9,188 nt of DNA from HGM13006 sp963649625 (GTDB taxonomy: Bacteria > Bacillota > Clostridia > Oscillospirales > Oscillospiraceae), in NCBI GenBank assembly GCA_963649625.1, contig CAVJIP010000010.1, positions 1 to 9,188 of the forward strand, in the 5' to 3' direction. The notes under the pieces are model-generated. The model made no database searches. It was given only the letters and a program-made list of their open reading frames with translations, and was not told the DNA's origin. Position 1 is the stretch's first letter, and each line of letters opens with the position of its first letter. Positions 1-7,400 of the stretch are shown piece by piece. Both the position numbers and the translations under genes were made by a program.

Positions 1-357
1 GTGATACGGAAGGTAATTTCCCATAACAGCGAGGTTGGATATATGTTTTCAAGCTTCAGAAATTTTCTGAATCATACAATGCGTCTTATCTTTCAAGACT
101 GCCCTGACGCAGCCCAAAAGGATGTGCCAAACGAGCTGCTTGCAGACCATTACAGTAATACCTTGTTTCTGATATGGCAGTGGACAACGATAAAAAACGC
201 CAACTGCACCAAAGCCCAGGCCCATAATTATCTTTGCACTTTGGTCGGTCTGCTGCGAACCACGCCCCATGTTTTTCCTGATGAACGGAAGGAACATACG
301 CAGAGCAAAGAACGGGGCTGGCTCAAATGGAAAACTCCGAACAAACAGTCCTCGTAA
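1..357 (+). CDS. 3' end of a probable TetR-type transcriptional regulator (partial)
   Basis: The frame is open from the first base of the window to a TAA at 355-357, so the gene very probably starts upstream; the GTG at position 1 has no visible ribosome binding site. The 118 visible residues are helix-rich. A stretch at residues 42-84 (DVPNELLADHYSN..., then IWQWTTIKNANCTKAQAHNYL) has the pattern of the ligand-binding C-terminal half of TetR/AcrR regulators: a long helix ending in a W-containing segment, a short loop, then a final helix. The DNA-binding helix-turn-helix would lie outside the window, so the family call cannot be confirmed here. The tail (residues 86-118) is basic and polar. 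The reading frame is clearly more AT-rich than the other genes. It converges on glnN, and the hairpin at 365-410 would end both transcripts. It could also be an unrelated helical protein. Confidence 0.5.
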   Translation: MIRKVISHNSEVGYMFSSFRNFLNHTMRLIFQDCPDAAQKDVPNELLADHYSNTLFLIWQWTTIKNANCTKAQAHNYLCTLVGLLRTTPHVFPDERKEHTQSKERGWLKWKTPNKQSS

Positions 358-364
358 ACGTCAG

Positions 365-410
365 AAAAAGTCGTGAAAATCCAGAAGAAACGGACTTTCA
401 CGACTTTTTT
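365..410. terminator. Bidirectional rho-independent terminator between two convergent genes
   Basis: A perfect 14-bp inverted repeat (365-378 and 396-409, arm AAAAAGTCGTGAAA) encloses a 17-nt loop. The outer part of each arm is A/T, so each strand reads as a hairpin with a 3' run of T. It lies 8 nt past the stop of the plus-strand gene ending at 357 and about 50 nt past the end of glnN on the minus strand, so it can serve both. Confidence 0.85.
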
Positions 411-460
411 CATCTGATTTTCAGAAAGTGCTATTTGGAAGCAGCCCCCAATGACACTGG

Positions 461-2548
461 TTACACATAGAAAAGCATATCGGAGTAGCTGGGCAAAGGC
501 CAGTAGTCCTTACCGATGATGATCTCGCAGTGGTCGGCGGCGGTGCGAATCTGCTCCATGGCGGGCAGCACCTGCTTGCAGTAGTACTCTGCCAGCTCAT
601 AGGTGCCCTCGATGCCCTCCACCCGGTTCATCAGCTCGTCCAGCTGGTCGGCGGCGGCGTTCATGTCGTCCACGTCCTTGGTGACGGAGGTGAGAATCTG
701 CTCCTCGGTTTTAATGGACAGGGCCGCACTGACCGCCTTCTTGGAGGCGGCGGTTTCCGCCACAGAGGACAGGAACTCCAGCGCCGCAGGAATCAACTGC
801 CGCCGGGCCATGCCCAGGGTGGTCAGGGCCTCAATGTTGATGACCTTGGAGTAATGCTCCAGCTCTACCTCATAGCGGCTCTGCATCTCCACCGGGGTCA
901 GCACATTCATCTCGTCCATCAGCCGGATGTTCTTCTCCGCAAGCAGGCAGGGCAGGGCATCCACGGTGGTCTTTTTGTTCAGCAGGCCCCGCTGCTCCGC
1001 CTCGGCCTCCCACTGGGCAGAATAACCGTTGCCGTTAAAGAGGACACGCTGATGGGCCTTGATGGTCTTTTTAATCCAGGCGGCGGCAGTGGCGGTGAAG
1101 TCCTCTGCGCCCTCCATCTCGGCGGCAAAGTCCTTGAGCACCTTGGCCACAGCGGTGTTTAATACAGTGTTGGCGCCGGACAGGTTCATGGCGGAGCCGG
1201 GCATACGGAACTCAAATTTGTTGCCGGTAAAGGCAAAGGGAGAGGTACGGTTTCTGTCGGTGTTGTCCTTGGGGAACACCGGCAGCACGTCTACCCCCAG
1301 GTCGATTTTGGCCTTGCCCTTGGCCTTGTAGGGGCTGTCGTTGGCGATGGAATCCAGAATGTCCCCCAGCTCGTCGCCTACAAAAATGGAGATAATCGCC
1401 GGAGGCGCCTCGTTGGCACCTAGCCGGTGGTCATTTCCGGGAGAGGCAACGGCGGCCCGGAGCAGATCCTGATAGTCGTCCACGGCCTTGATGACGGCGG
1501 TCAGGAAGGTCAGGAACTGGAGATTATCCATGGGAGTATCGCCGGGATCCAGCAGGTTTTCACTGCCTGCGGACAGGGACCAGTTGTTGTGCTTGCCGGA
1601 GCCGTTGACCCCGTCAAAGGGCTTTTCGTGGAGCAGGCACACCAGGCCGTGACGCTCCGCCACCTTCTTCATCATTTCCATGGTCAGCAGGTTATAGTCG
1701 ATGGCCTTGTTGGTGGTGTCAAAGATGGGAGCCAGTTCGTGCTGGGCCGGGGCCACCTCGTTGTGCTTGGTGCGGGCGGGAATCCCCAGCTTCCAAAGCT
1801 CATCGTCCAGCTCCTTCATAAAGGCGGAAACCTGGGGACGAATCACACCGAAATAATGCTCCTCCAGCTCCTGGCCCTTGGCGGCGGAGTGGCCGAACAG
1901 GGTGCGTCCGGTGAGGATCAAATCCTCCCGCTGCTCATAGTCCTCCTTGCGAATCAGGAAATACTCCTGCTCCGGACCCACCGTAGAGGATACATGGCTA
2001 CAGGTTTTCCCAAAGAGCTTCAAGACCTTGCAGGCCTCCTGGGAGATGGCCTTCATGGAGCGGAGCAGGGGGGTCTTTTTGTCCAGGGCCTCCCCGGTGT
2101 AGGAGCAGAAGGCCGTGGGAATGCACAGCACATCGTCCTTGACAAAGGCATAGCTGGTGGGATCCCAGGCGGTATAGCCTCTGGCCTCACAGGTGGCCCG
2201 CAGACCGCCGGAGGGGAAGGAGGAGGCATCCGGCTCGCCCTGAATCAGTTCCTTGCCCTTAAACTCCATAATGGCCGTGCCGTCGCCCATGGGAGAGACA
2301 AAGCCATCGTGCTTTTCGGAGGTGATGCCGGTCAGCGGCTGGAACCAATGGGTATAATGGGTGGCACCTTTTTCGATGGCCCAGTCCTTCATGACGCTGG
2401 CCACCACATTGGCCACCTCCAAATTCAGAGGCTTGCCGTCGTCAATGGTGGCCTTGAGGCTTTTGAAGGTGGCGCTGGGAAGCCGCTCCTTCATTACGTG
2501 CTCGTTGAATACCATGGAACCGTAGATATCCTTGGTGTTTGCTGCCAT
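461..2548 (-). CDS. glnN: Type III glutamine synthetase
   Basis: This enzyme makes glutamine from glutamate, ammonium and ATP in the cytoplasm, the main entry of ammonium into metabolism. The 695-residue length matches the type III family (about 690-730), which is far longer than type I (about 450). Visible family motifs, in order: GEPDASSFPSGGLRATCEAR (104-123); STVGPEQEYFLI (188-199), which supplies metal-binding glutamates; NEVAPAQHELAPIF (263-276); KPFDGVNGSGKHNNWS (309-324), the glutamate/ATP-site loop with its histidine; RLGANEAPPAI (375-385); and NRTSPFAFTGNKFEFRMPGS (433-452) with the catalytic arginine and metal-binding glutamate region. The helical C-terminal part (about 560-695) is the extension typical of type III. 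The start is fixed by AAAGGAG at 2565-2559, 10 nt before the ATG. The gene appears monocistronic, with its own promoter and structured leader, and a terminator at 365-410. No key motif is missing. The family is known to form dodecamers. The symbol rests on family membership. Confidence 0.97.
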   Translation of the reverse strand: MAANTKDIYGSMVFNEHVMKERLPSATFKSLKATIDDGKPLNLEVANVVASVMKDWAIEKGATHYTHWFQPLTGITSEKHDGFVSPMGDGTAIMEFKGKELIQGEPDASSFPSGGLRATCEARGYTAWDPTSYAFVKDDVLCIPTAFCSYTGEALDKKTPLLRSMKAISQEACKVLKLFGKTCSHVSSTVGPEQEYFLIRKEDYEQREDLILTGRTLFGHSAAKGQELEEHYFGVIRPQVSAFMKELDDELWKLGIPARTKHNEVAPAQHELAPIFDTTNKAIDYNLLTMEMMKKVAERHGLVCLLHEKPFDGVNGSGKHNNWSLSAGSENLLDPGDTPMDNLQFLTFLTAVIKAVDDYQDLLRAAVASPGNDHRLGANEAPPAIISIFVGDELGDILDSIANDSPYKAKGKAKIDLGVDVLPVFPKDNTDRNRTSPFAFTGNKFEFRMPGSAMNLSGANTVLNTAVAKVLKDFAAEMEGAEDFTATAAAWIKKTIKAHQRVLFNGNGYSAQWEAEAEQRGLLNKKTTVDALPCLLAEKNIRLMDEMNVLTPVEMQSRYEVELEHYSKVINIEALTTLGMARRQLIPAALEFLSSVAETAASKKAVSAALSIKTEEQILTSVTKDVDDMNAAADQLDELMNRVEGIEGTYELAEYYCKQVLPAMEQIRTAADHCEIIIGKDYWPLPSYSDMLFYV

Positions 2549-2650
2549 AAGAATCAGACTCCTTTACGAAATGTTCTCCCCGGCGGGGTGGTTTACATAA
2601 TGTTAAAGGCGCTGTGAGATGCCCACGACCTCACAGCGCCCTTGCTGTAT
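2549..2650 (-). promoter_or_regulatory. Structured 5' leader of glnN
   Basis: From the predicted start site near 2650 to the ATG there are about 100 transcribed bases. They contain a perfect 11-bp stem (2630-2640 with 2608-2618, GGCGCTGTGAG on the plus strand) closing an 11-nt loop. Next come an A/T-rich imperfect palindrome at 2592-2607, a short GC stem (GGGG 2585-2588 with CCCC 2578-2581, 3-nt loop), and the ribosome binding site at 2559-2565. The large stem is followed by only three T residues on the minus strand, so it is not a convincing terminator by itself. It may control elongation, RNA stability or translation. I do not recognise a named riboswitch, and no A1/G4 hexaloops of the ANTAR type are visible. 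Confidence 0.5.
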
Positions 2651-2656
2651 GCTTGG

Positions 2657-2685
2657 ATTATACTCCATATCCCGCCCCGGGTCAA
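2657..2685 (-). promoter_or_regulatory. Sigma-A promoter for glnN
   Basis: Read on the minus strand, a -35 box TTGACC (2685-2680) and a perfect -10 box TATAAT (2662-2657) are separated by 17 bp. This puts the transcription start near 2650, about 100 nt before the glnN ATG. It is the best minus-strand promoter I found in the glnN/LytTR intergenic region. Confidence 0.8.
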
Positions 2686-2799
2686 CCGGGTTTTCGCCGG
2701 AAAAAAAGCTCTCATGAAGGATTTTTTTGTGCGCATTGCAAAAGAACCGCTTCCTGCGGGATTGGACGTGGGAGACAGAAACAGACATTTGGCCTGGGG

Positions 2800-2825
2800 A
2801 AAAATGCAGGAAGGGCTGCTTTTTT
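2800..2825. terminator. Possible weak bidirectional terminator
   Basis: GCAG (2806-2809) and CTGC (2816-2819) close a 6-nt loop and are flanked by AAAAA (2800-2804) and TTTTTT (2820-2825), so either strand reads as a short hairpin followed by T residues. The GC stem is only 4 bp. It may insulate the two divergent transcription units or end a small RNA. It could equally be chance. Confidence 0.3.
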
Positions 2826-3001
2826 CCAGATAAAAATTGCCCGGCCAGGCGGGGCGTTTGGGGAGGCCGCCGTGGGCTGGAATTTCTGCTATAGTATCCT
2901 GAATATGGAAAGCAAAAGGTAGTAAACTTAACATAACGGACAAATGAAACAGGGAGCCAGGTGGATGCCCTATCCCTTGTAGCAGGAAATTTTTTTACCA
3001 C

Positions 3002-3047
3002 AATATCCTGTAATTTCGGGAATATTCCCTGAAAATTCTGGTACCTG
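3002..3047. repeat. Imperfect direct repeats with a 12-bp palindrome upstream of the LytTR-PAS promoter
   Basis: 3002-3020 (AATATCCTGTAATTTCGGG) is repeated imperfectly at 3021-3041 (AATATTCCCTGAAAATTCTGG, aligned with two small gaps). CCTG cores fall at 3007, 3028 and 3044; the first two are 21 bp apart, close to two helical turns. Within this lies the perfect palindrome GGGAATATTCCC (3018-3029), extended by TTTC and GAAA arms. The block sits about 40-80 bp upstream of the -35 box of the LytTR-PAS gene. LytTR proteins usually bind paired direct repeats about two turns apart, so this is a candidate operator. That is inference; the bases do not match one fixed consensus. Confidence 0.35.
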
Positions 3048-3084
3048 CACAAAAAATTGGACAAAGGTTTTTATAGAAATAGAG

Positions 3085-3113
3085 TTGACATAAAAATAAC
3101 CCTCTGATACAAT
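3085..3113 (+). promoter_or_regulatory. Near-consensus sigma-A promoter for the LytTR-PAS gene
   Basis: TTGACA (3085-3090) and TACAAT (3108-3113) are separated by exactly 17 bp. Eleven of twelve box positions match consensus. Transcription should start near 3120, only about 8 nt before the outermost GTG of the gene. Confidence 0.88.
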
Positions 3114-3127
3114 GTCCTTGAGGATGT

Positions 3128-3880
3128 GTGGAAGGGGTTGTGCCAGCGGTGGAGGAAAAGCAGTACCTGACGGTGCAGTCGGACTACCGGAGAATACAGG
3201 TGCCGGTGGAGGAGATTGCCTACCTGACCATAGAGGGAAGAAAGACAAAAATCACCCGAAGGGACGGCAGTACCCTGTGTACCAATCGGAGCCTTCGGGA
3301 CGTGTTCGGGGATTTGCCCGGGGAGGCGTTTGTCAGCGTCAACCGGGGCATCGTGGTGGCCAAGGCCCTGATTCGGGAGGAAAGTGCCGGGGTCATCACC
3401 ATGGAGGACGGAACCCACTTTAAGCGGCGAATCCGCACAGGCCGCAGCCAGAGTTCCAAGGCCTCGTTGGGCCAGAGCAAGGATCTGCCCCCCTGCCCCG
3501 CCGAAACCCTGGAGCAATGGCTGGGAAAGCTGCCCATGCCGGTTTGTATTATGGAACTGGTGTATCGAAAGCGGGGCGGCGGCGCAGAGTTTGTGGTGCG
3601 CTATTGCAATCGGGCCATGGAGCAGCTGGAGCAGACGGAGAGACTACAGGATCAGCCCCTGACGGCACTAAAGGGCCTGGGGAATCCCAAATGGCTGACG
3701 GCCTTTGCGGACGTGGCCATCAACGGTACGCCCCGCACCTTAGAGGAGCTGTGGGAAAGCGGCGGAAAATATCTGCGCCTCCAATGCTACCAGCCCCGAG
3801 AGGACTGCTGCGCCGTGGTGCTTACCGATTTGACCCGGGAAAACAGCCTGATTCAGGAGCTGTTTCAGCGGGGGAAATAA
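3128..3880 (+). CDS. LytTR DNA-binding domain fused to a PAS-like sensor domain
   Basis: A predicted transcription regulator of up to 250 residues. Residues about 11-107 read as a LytTR DNA-binding domain: YLTVQSDYRRIQVPVEEIAYL, the K-T-K-I-T-R-R-D-G strand pair, then the FVSVNRGIVVAKALI segment corresponding to the family's F-x-R-x-H-R-S-x-I-V-N. Residues about 130-238 look like a PAS fold: LPMPVCIMEL, FVVRYCNRAMEQL, a helical middle, then YLRLQCYQPREDCCAVVLTDLT. There is no receiver domain, transmembrane segment or signal peptide, so it is not a standard response regulator; the PAS part may sense a ligand or redox state, or mediate dimerisation. The start is uncertain. The GTG at 3128 lies almost on the predicted transcript start. 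GTG at 3149, with GGAAGGGG (3130-3137) 11 nt upstream, is a plausible alternative and gives 243 residues. The gene stands alone, divergent from glnN. Its targets are unknown. Confidence 0.8.
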   Translation: MEGVVPAVEEKQYLTVQSDYRRIQVPVEEIAYLTIEGRKTKITRRDGSTLCTNRSLRDVFGDLPGEAFVSVNRGIVVAKALIREESAGVITMEDGTHFKRRIRTGRSQSSKASLGQSKDLPPCPAETLEQWLGKLPMPVCIMELVYRKRGGGAEFVVRYCNRAMEQLEQTERLQDQPLTALKGLGNPKWLTAFADVAINGTPRTLEELWESGGKYLRLQCYQPREDCCAVVLTDLTRENSLIQELFQRGK

Positions 3881-3903
3881 GCAAACAACACAATATCATA
3901 AGG

Positions 3904-3942
3904 GACGGCACCGGACATTCGTGGCTCCGGTGCTGTCTTTTT
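3904..3942 (+). terminator. Rho-independent terminator of the LytTR-PAS gene
   Basis: A 12-bp stem (3904-3915 with 3926-3937, one G-U pair) has a 10-nt loop and is followed directly by TTTTT (3938-3942). It lies 23 nt past the stop codon and separates this gene from the next promoter. Confidence 0.92.
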
Positions 3943-3975
3943 CCCTGGGCGGCCCCTTTCCGCTTGGCAGTACCC

Positions 3976-4004
3976 TTGCGAAGCGAAGGCTTTTGTGGTA
4001 TAAT
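3976..4004 (+). promoter_or_regulatory. Extended -10 sigma-A promoter for the small protein/SNF2 operon
   Basis: -35 TTGCGA (3976-3981), a 17-bp spacer, and a perfect -10 TATAAT (3999-4004) preceded by TGG (3996-3998), an extended -10 element. Transcription should start near 4011, which rules out the ATG at 4016 and favours the one at 4043. Confidence 0.8.
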
Positions 4005-4042
4005 ATACAAGTACAATGCGGTCTATGCCGGGAGGAAAATCC

Positions 4043-4396
4043 ATGAAAAAGCAAAAGCGCTATACCATTTATGTGGGGCTGGAGGACAAGGATCTGCACC
4101 AGCAGAAGGTGACGCTGGAGCGGGCTTCTGCCCTGGTGGCGGAGGTGTGTAAAAATTACAGCGTGTCCTTTTCCATGGTGCTGCAAAATGGAGGCTATTT
4201 TTACCACAATGGGGCCTTTGTGGACGAGGCCAGCATGGCCATCAGCCTGATCGGAGCGGGGAAAAAGCTGGTGCGGGAGATTGCGGCAGACCTGTGCTGC
4301 TTTCTCAACCAGGAGTCGGTGATTGTCACCCGGGAGAAAATTTCCACCTATACCGTGGAGGAGAGCATCAGTCTGCCCCCGGAAATCAAGGAATAA
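4043..4396 (+). CDS. Small conserved-looking protein of unknown function
   Basis: 117 residues, soluble, with no signal peptide or membrane segment. ATG 4043 is chosen because GGAGG (4031-4035) lies 7 nt upstream and the predicted transcript starts near 4011; an ATG at 4016 in the same frame has neither. The protein starts with a basic MKKQKR, then a beta strand YTIYVGLEDKD, a helix (about TLERASALVAEVCKNY), two strands (SFSMVLQNGGYFYHNG), a helix (about residues 75-90), and a segment CCFLNQESVIVTREKIS. Small clostridial proteins with the same order, an opening YTIYVGL-DKD and a later LNQES, come to mind from memory, but I know no assigned function. It is followed after 12 nt by the SNF2 gene, whose ribosome binding site overlaps this stop codon, so the two are probably cotranscribed and may act together. 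Confidence is high that it is a gene; its function is unknown. Confidence 0.85.
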   Translation: MKKQKRYTIYVGLEDKDLHQQKVTLERASALVAEVCKNYSVSFSMVLQNGGYFYHNGAFVDEASMAISLIGAGKKLVREIAADLCCFLNQESVIVTREKISTYTVEESISLPPEIKE

Positions 4397-4408
4397 GGAC
4401 GGAACGGT

Positions 4409-7400
4409 ATGTTGAACGAGGAATTGATCCGGAAAATTTTCCCTAGAGCGGACTATGTCCGGGGGCTGGAATATTTTCGCCAGAATCGGGTGGTGACGCT
4501 CCATGGGCAGCGAGGGGACAACGGAATCCAGGCAGTCGCCCAGGTTCGGGGCACGAAAAAATACCAGGTGAGTTTCCAAATCACCCCGGGAGGAAAACTG
4601 ACCCTGCACTGCACCTGTCAGCGCTTCCGGGAAACAGATCGCTGCAAGCACCTGGTGGCGGCAATGCTGGAATATCTGAATACAGATGAGAAAGCCGACT
4701 CCGGCAGCGGTGACAAGGGCAGCGGTGGCAAGGGCAGCGGCGACAAGGGCAGCGGCAGCGACCAAACGGTTAAGAGCCTGCTCCGGCGCTATCTCCAAAG
4801 GTCCAAGGAATCCCATCCGCCGGCCCGGCCGGTGAACCGGCTGGAGACCCGAATCCTTCCCGGGGCAGGCAGCGAGTATCCCGGGTTTTCTCTGCGGGTG
4901 GGCCGGGAAAAAATGTATGTGGTGAAGGATGTGCTGGAGTTTCTCCGGCGGGTCAACCGGCGGGAGGTCAGCGCCTACGGAAAGGGGTTGACCTTGGATC
5001 ACAGCATGGAGCTGTTTCCCCAAAAGGAGCAGGAGATGATTCGGCTGCTGATGAATGAGTTTGCGGAATTTCGATCTCTGCGAGGAGGCTACCGGCTGGC
5101 GAGTTATGGCCCTTCAAAAGGCGAGATCACCCTGACCGGGGACGCCTTTGACCGTTGGTTTGACCTGCTGGAGGGCAGCCAGATAGAGGATATGGCACGG
5201 AAACCGTGGCACTTTCACACCCAGGATCCCCAGGTGAGCCTGTGGGTGGAGCAGGCCGACAAGACGGCCCGGCTGCGGGTGGACACCCCCTGCAACTATC
5301 GGTTCTTCGGCAGCCAGCAAACCCTGTATGCCATGGGCGGCGGAGCACTGCTGCGTTGCTCCCAGGAGTTCCGGGAAAGGGTCTATCCCCTGCTGGCGGT
5401 TCAGCGGCCCGATATGCGGATCTCCCTGGAGGATCTTCCCACCTTTTGCAGCTGCGTGCTGCCGGAGCTTGGCGACCTGGTGGAGGTCAACGACCCCCAG
5501 GAGCTGCTCCAAAGCTATATCCCGGATTCCTGTACCCTGTGCTTCTATCTGGACATAGACCAGGACACCCTGCTGCTGGTTCTCAGGTTCCGCTATGACG
5601 AGGCGCACAGCTTCACCCCGAAGGACAAGCCAAAGGAATCCGATGGCGTTCGGCGGAATCTGCTGGAGGAGACCAACGGCCTGCAATTTGCCCTGGAGCA
5701 TTTTCATGAGCAGGAGGGCCGGCTGGTGCTGCAGGGGGAGGAGGAAATATTTCAGTTCCTGATTGGCTCCCTGGATGCCTTCCGGCAGCGGGGCGAGGTC
5801 TATCTCAGTGACCGGCTCCAGCGTAAGCGGATTCGGCCCGCCGCCGCCGTGGGCATCTCCGTGGCGGACGGCCTGCTGACCCTGTCCTTGGACACCGGAG
5901 ACTATCCCCCGGAGGAGCTGTCCCGGCTCTATCAAAGTATGCTCCAGAAACGAAAATACCATCGGCTCACCGATGGCCGGTATTTGGAGCTCAACGGCTC
6001 TGTCTGTGAAAAGCTGGCGGAAATGACCCAGATGCTGCAACTCTCCGACCAGGAGCTGTCCCGGGGCCAAGTGACCTTGCCGGCCTATCGGGGGCTGTAT
6101 CTGGACGAGCTGCTTTCCGGCAGCCAGGAGGTAAAAGTCCACCGGGACAGCCAATTCCGCAGTATGGTTCGGAATTTCAAGACCCTTTCGGAAAGCGACT
6201 ACGCCCTGCCCCCGGGGCTGGAGGGGGTGCTGCGGCCCTATCAGCAGGTGGGCTTTCAATGGCTGAAAACCCTGGAGAGCTATGGCTTCGGCGGCATATT
6301 GGCCGATGAAATGGGCCTGGGCAAGACGCTGGAAATGATTGCGTTCCTGGCCACCGTGCCCCACAAGGCCGTGGGTGCGCCCAGCCTGGTGGTGTGTCCC
6401 GCCTCCCTGATCTATAACTGGGGGGATGAGCTGGCCCGCTTTGCGCCTCAGCTGCGGTTTCAGCTGATTCTGGGCAGCGCCGGAGAGCGGGCGACCCTCC
6501 GCCGGGATGGAATGGACTGCGACCTGTGGGTCACGTCCTATGAGCTGCTGCGCCAGGACATAGAGGACTATGGAAAAATCCACTTTTACTGCTGCGTGCT
6601 GGACGAGGCTCAACACATTAAAAACGTGGCGACCCTGGTCTCCAAGGCGGTCAAGGCCATCAACTGCACCCAGCGGTTTGTGCTGACGGGAACCCCCATT
6701 GAAAACCGCCTCAGCGAGCTGTGGAATCTTTTTGATTTCCTGATGCCGGGGTATCTGTATACCAATCACGCCTTCCGGGAAAAGCTGGAAAAGCCCGTGC
6801 TGAAGGCCAAAAGCCCGGAGGCCCTGGAGCAGCTCCAGCGGCTGGTGCGGCCCTTTGTGCTTCGGCGGCTGAAGGGAGACGTGCTGAAAGAGCTGCCTCC
6901 CAAGGAGGAGCATATCCGAAGGGTTTCCCTGTCCCAGGAGGAGCGAAAGCTCTACTACGCTTGTGTCCAGGCTGCGGTCACAAGCCTGGGAGACGAGCAG
7001 GGAAAGCTGCAAATTCTGGCGGCGCTGACTCGGCTGCGGCAGCTATGCTGTGACCCGGAGCTGTGCTTTGAAAACTACACCGGGCCGGCCAGCAAATTGG
7101 ATGCCTGTGCGGAGCTTTGTGAGGCCATGGTGGAAAACGGCCACCAGATTTTGCTTTTTTCTCAGTTCACCTCCATGCTGGAGCGGATTCGGGCCAGACT
7201 GGATGCCCTGCATATCTCCAGCTTCACCCTACAGGGCTCCACCTCCAAGGAAAAGCGGGCGGCCCTGGTCAAGTCCTTTAACGGGGGCGAGGCCTCGGTG
7301 TTCCTGATCTCCCTCAAGGCCGGAGGCACCGGGCTGAACCTGACGGCGGCGGACGTGGTGATTCACTATGACCCCTGGTGGAACCAGGCGGCTCAGGATC

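Larger units (their letters stand above)
2686..3084. other. Intergenic region between divergent promoters, no gene seen
   Basis: About 400 bp between the glnN promoter and the promoter of the LytTR-PAS gene. Open frames here are short, lack ribosome binding sites and do not look like any protein family I know. Visible structure: A7 and T7 runs facing each other (2701-2707, 2722-2728); a small T-tailed hairpin (2800-2825); a GC hairpin followed on the minus strand by AATTTTTA (2855-2831); and imperfect repeats with a 12-bp palindrome (3002-3047). A small untranslated RNA is possible, but no promoter for one could be assigned. Confidence 0.5.

Noticed and set aside
1427..2617. 396-codon open frame on the plus strand opposite glnN
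   Set aside because: It lies antisense to an intact, well-conserved enzyme gene. The product is Gly/His/Leu/Val-rich with no family motif, and it has no ribosome binding site; it is a by-product of GC-rich codon use.
2578..2640. ANTAR-type (NasR/EutV) antiterminator target in the glnN leader
   Set aside because: Such targets need two stems with 6-nt loops carrying A at position 1 and G at position 4, the second overlapping a terminator. Here the loops are 11 and 3 nt and no terminator T tract follows.
2701..2728. A7...T7 hairpin as a true terminator
   Set aside because: Between the A and T runs only a couple of pairs can form around TCATGA, so there is no stable GC stem.
2593..3064. Short minus- and plus-strand open frames in the glnN/LytTR spacer
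   Set aside because: They cross the glnN promoter and hairpin, lack ribosome binding sites and have no protein-like conservation pattern.
4016..4042. Longer start (ATG 4016) for the small protein gene
   Set aside because: The predicted transcript begins near 4011, leaving no room for a ribosome binding site, whereas ATG 4043 has GGAGG at a good distance.
3896..5023. 375-codon minus-strand open frame
   Set aside because: It spans a terminator, a promoter and parts of two genes on the other strand, and its composition is shadow-like.
5114..7012. 632-codon open frame on the minus strand opposite the SNF2 gene
   Set aside because: Antisense to conserved helicase motifs and rich in Gln, Leu, Gly and His, with no recognisable domain and no promoter; a long shadow frame.
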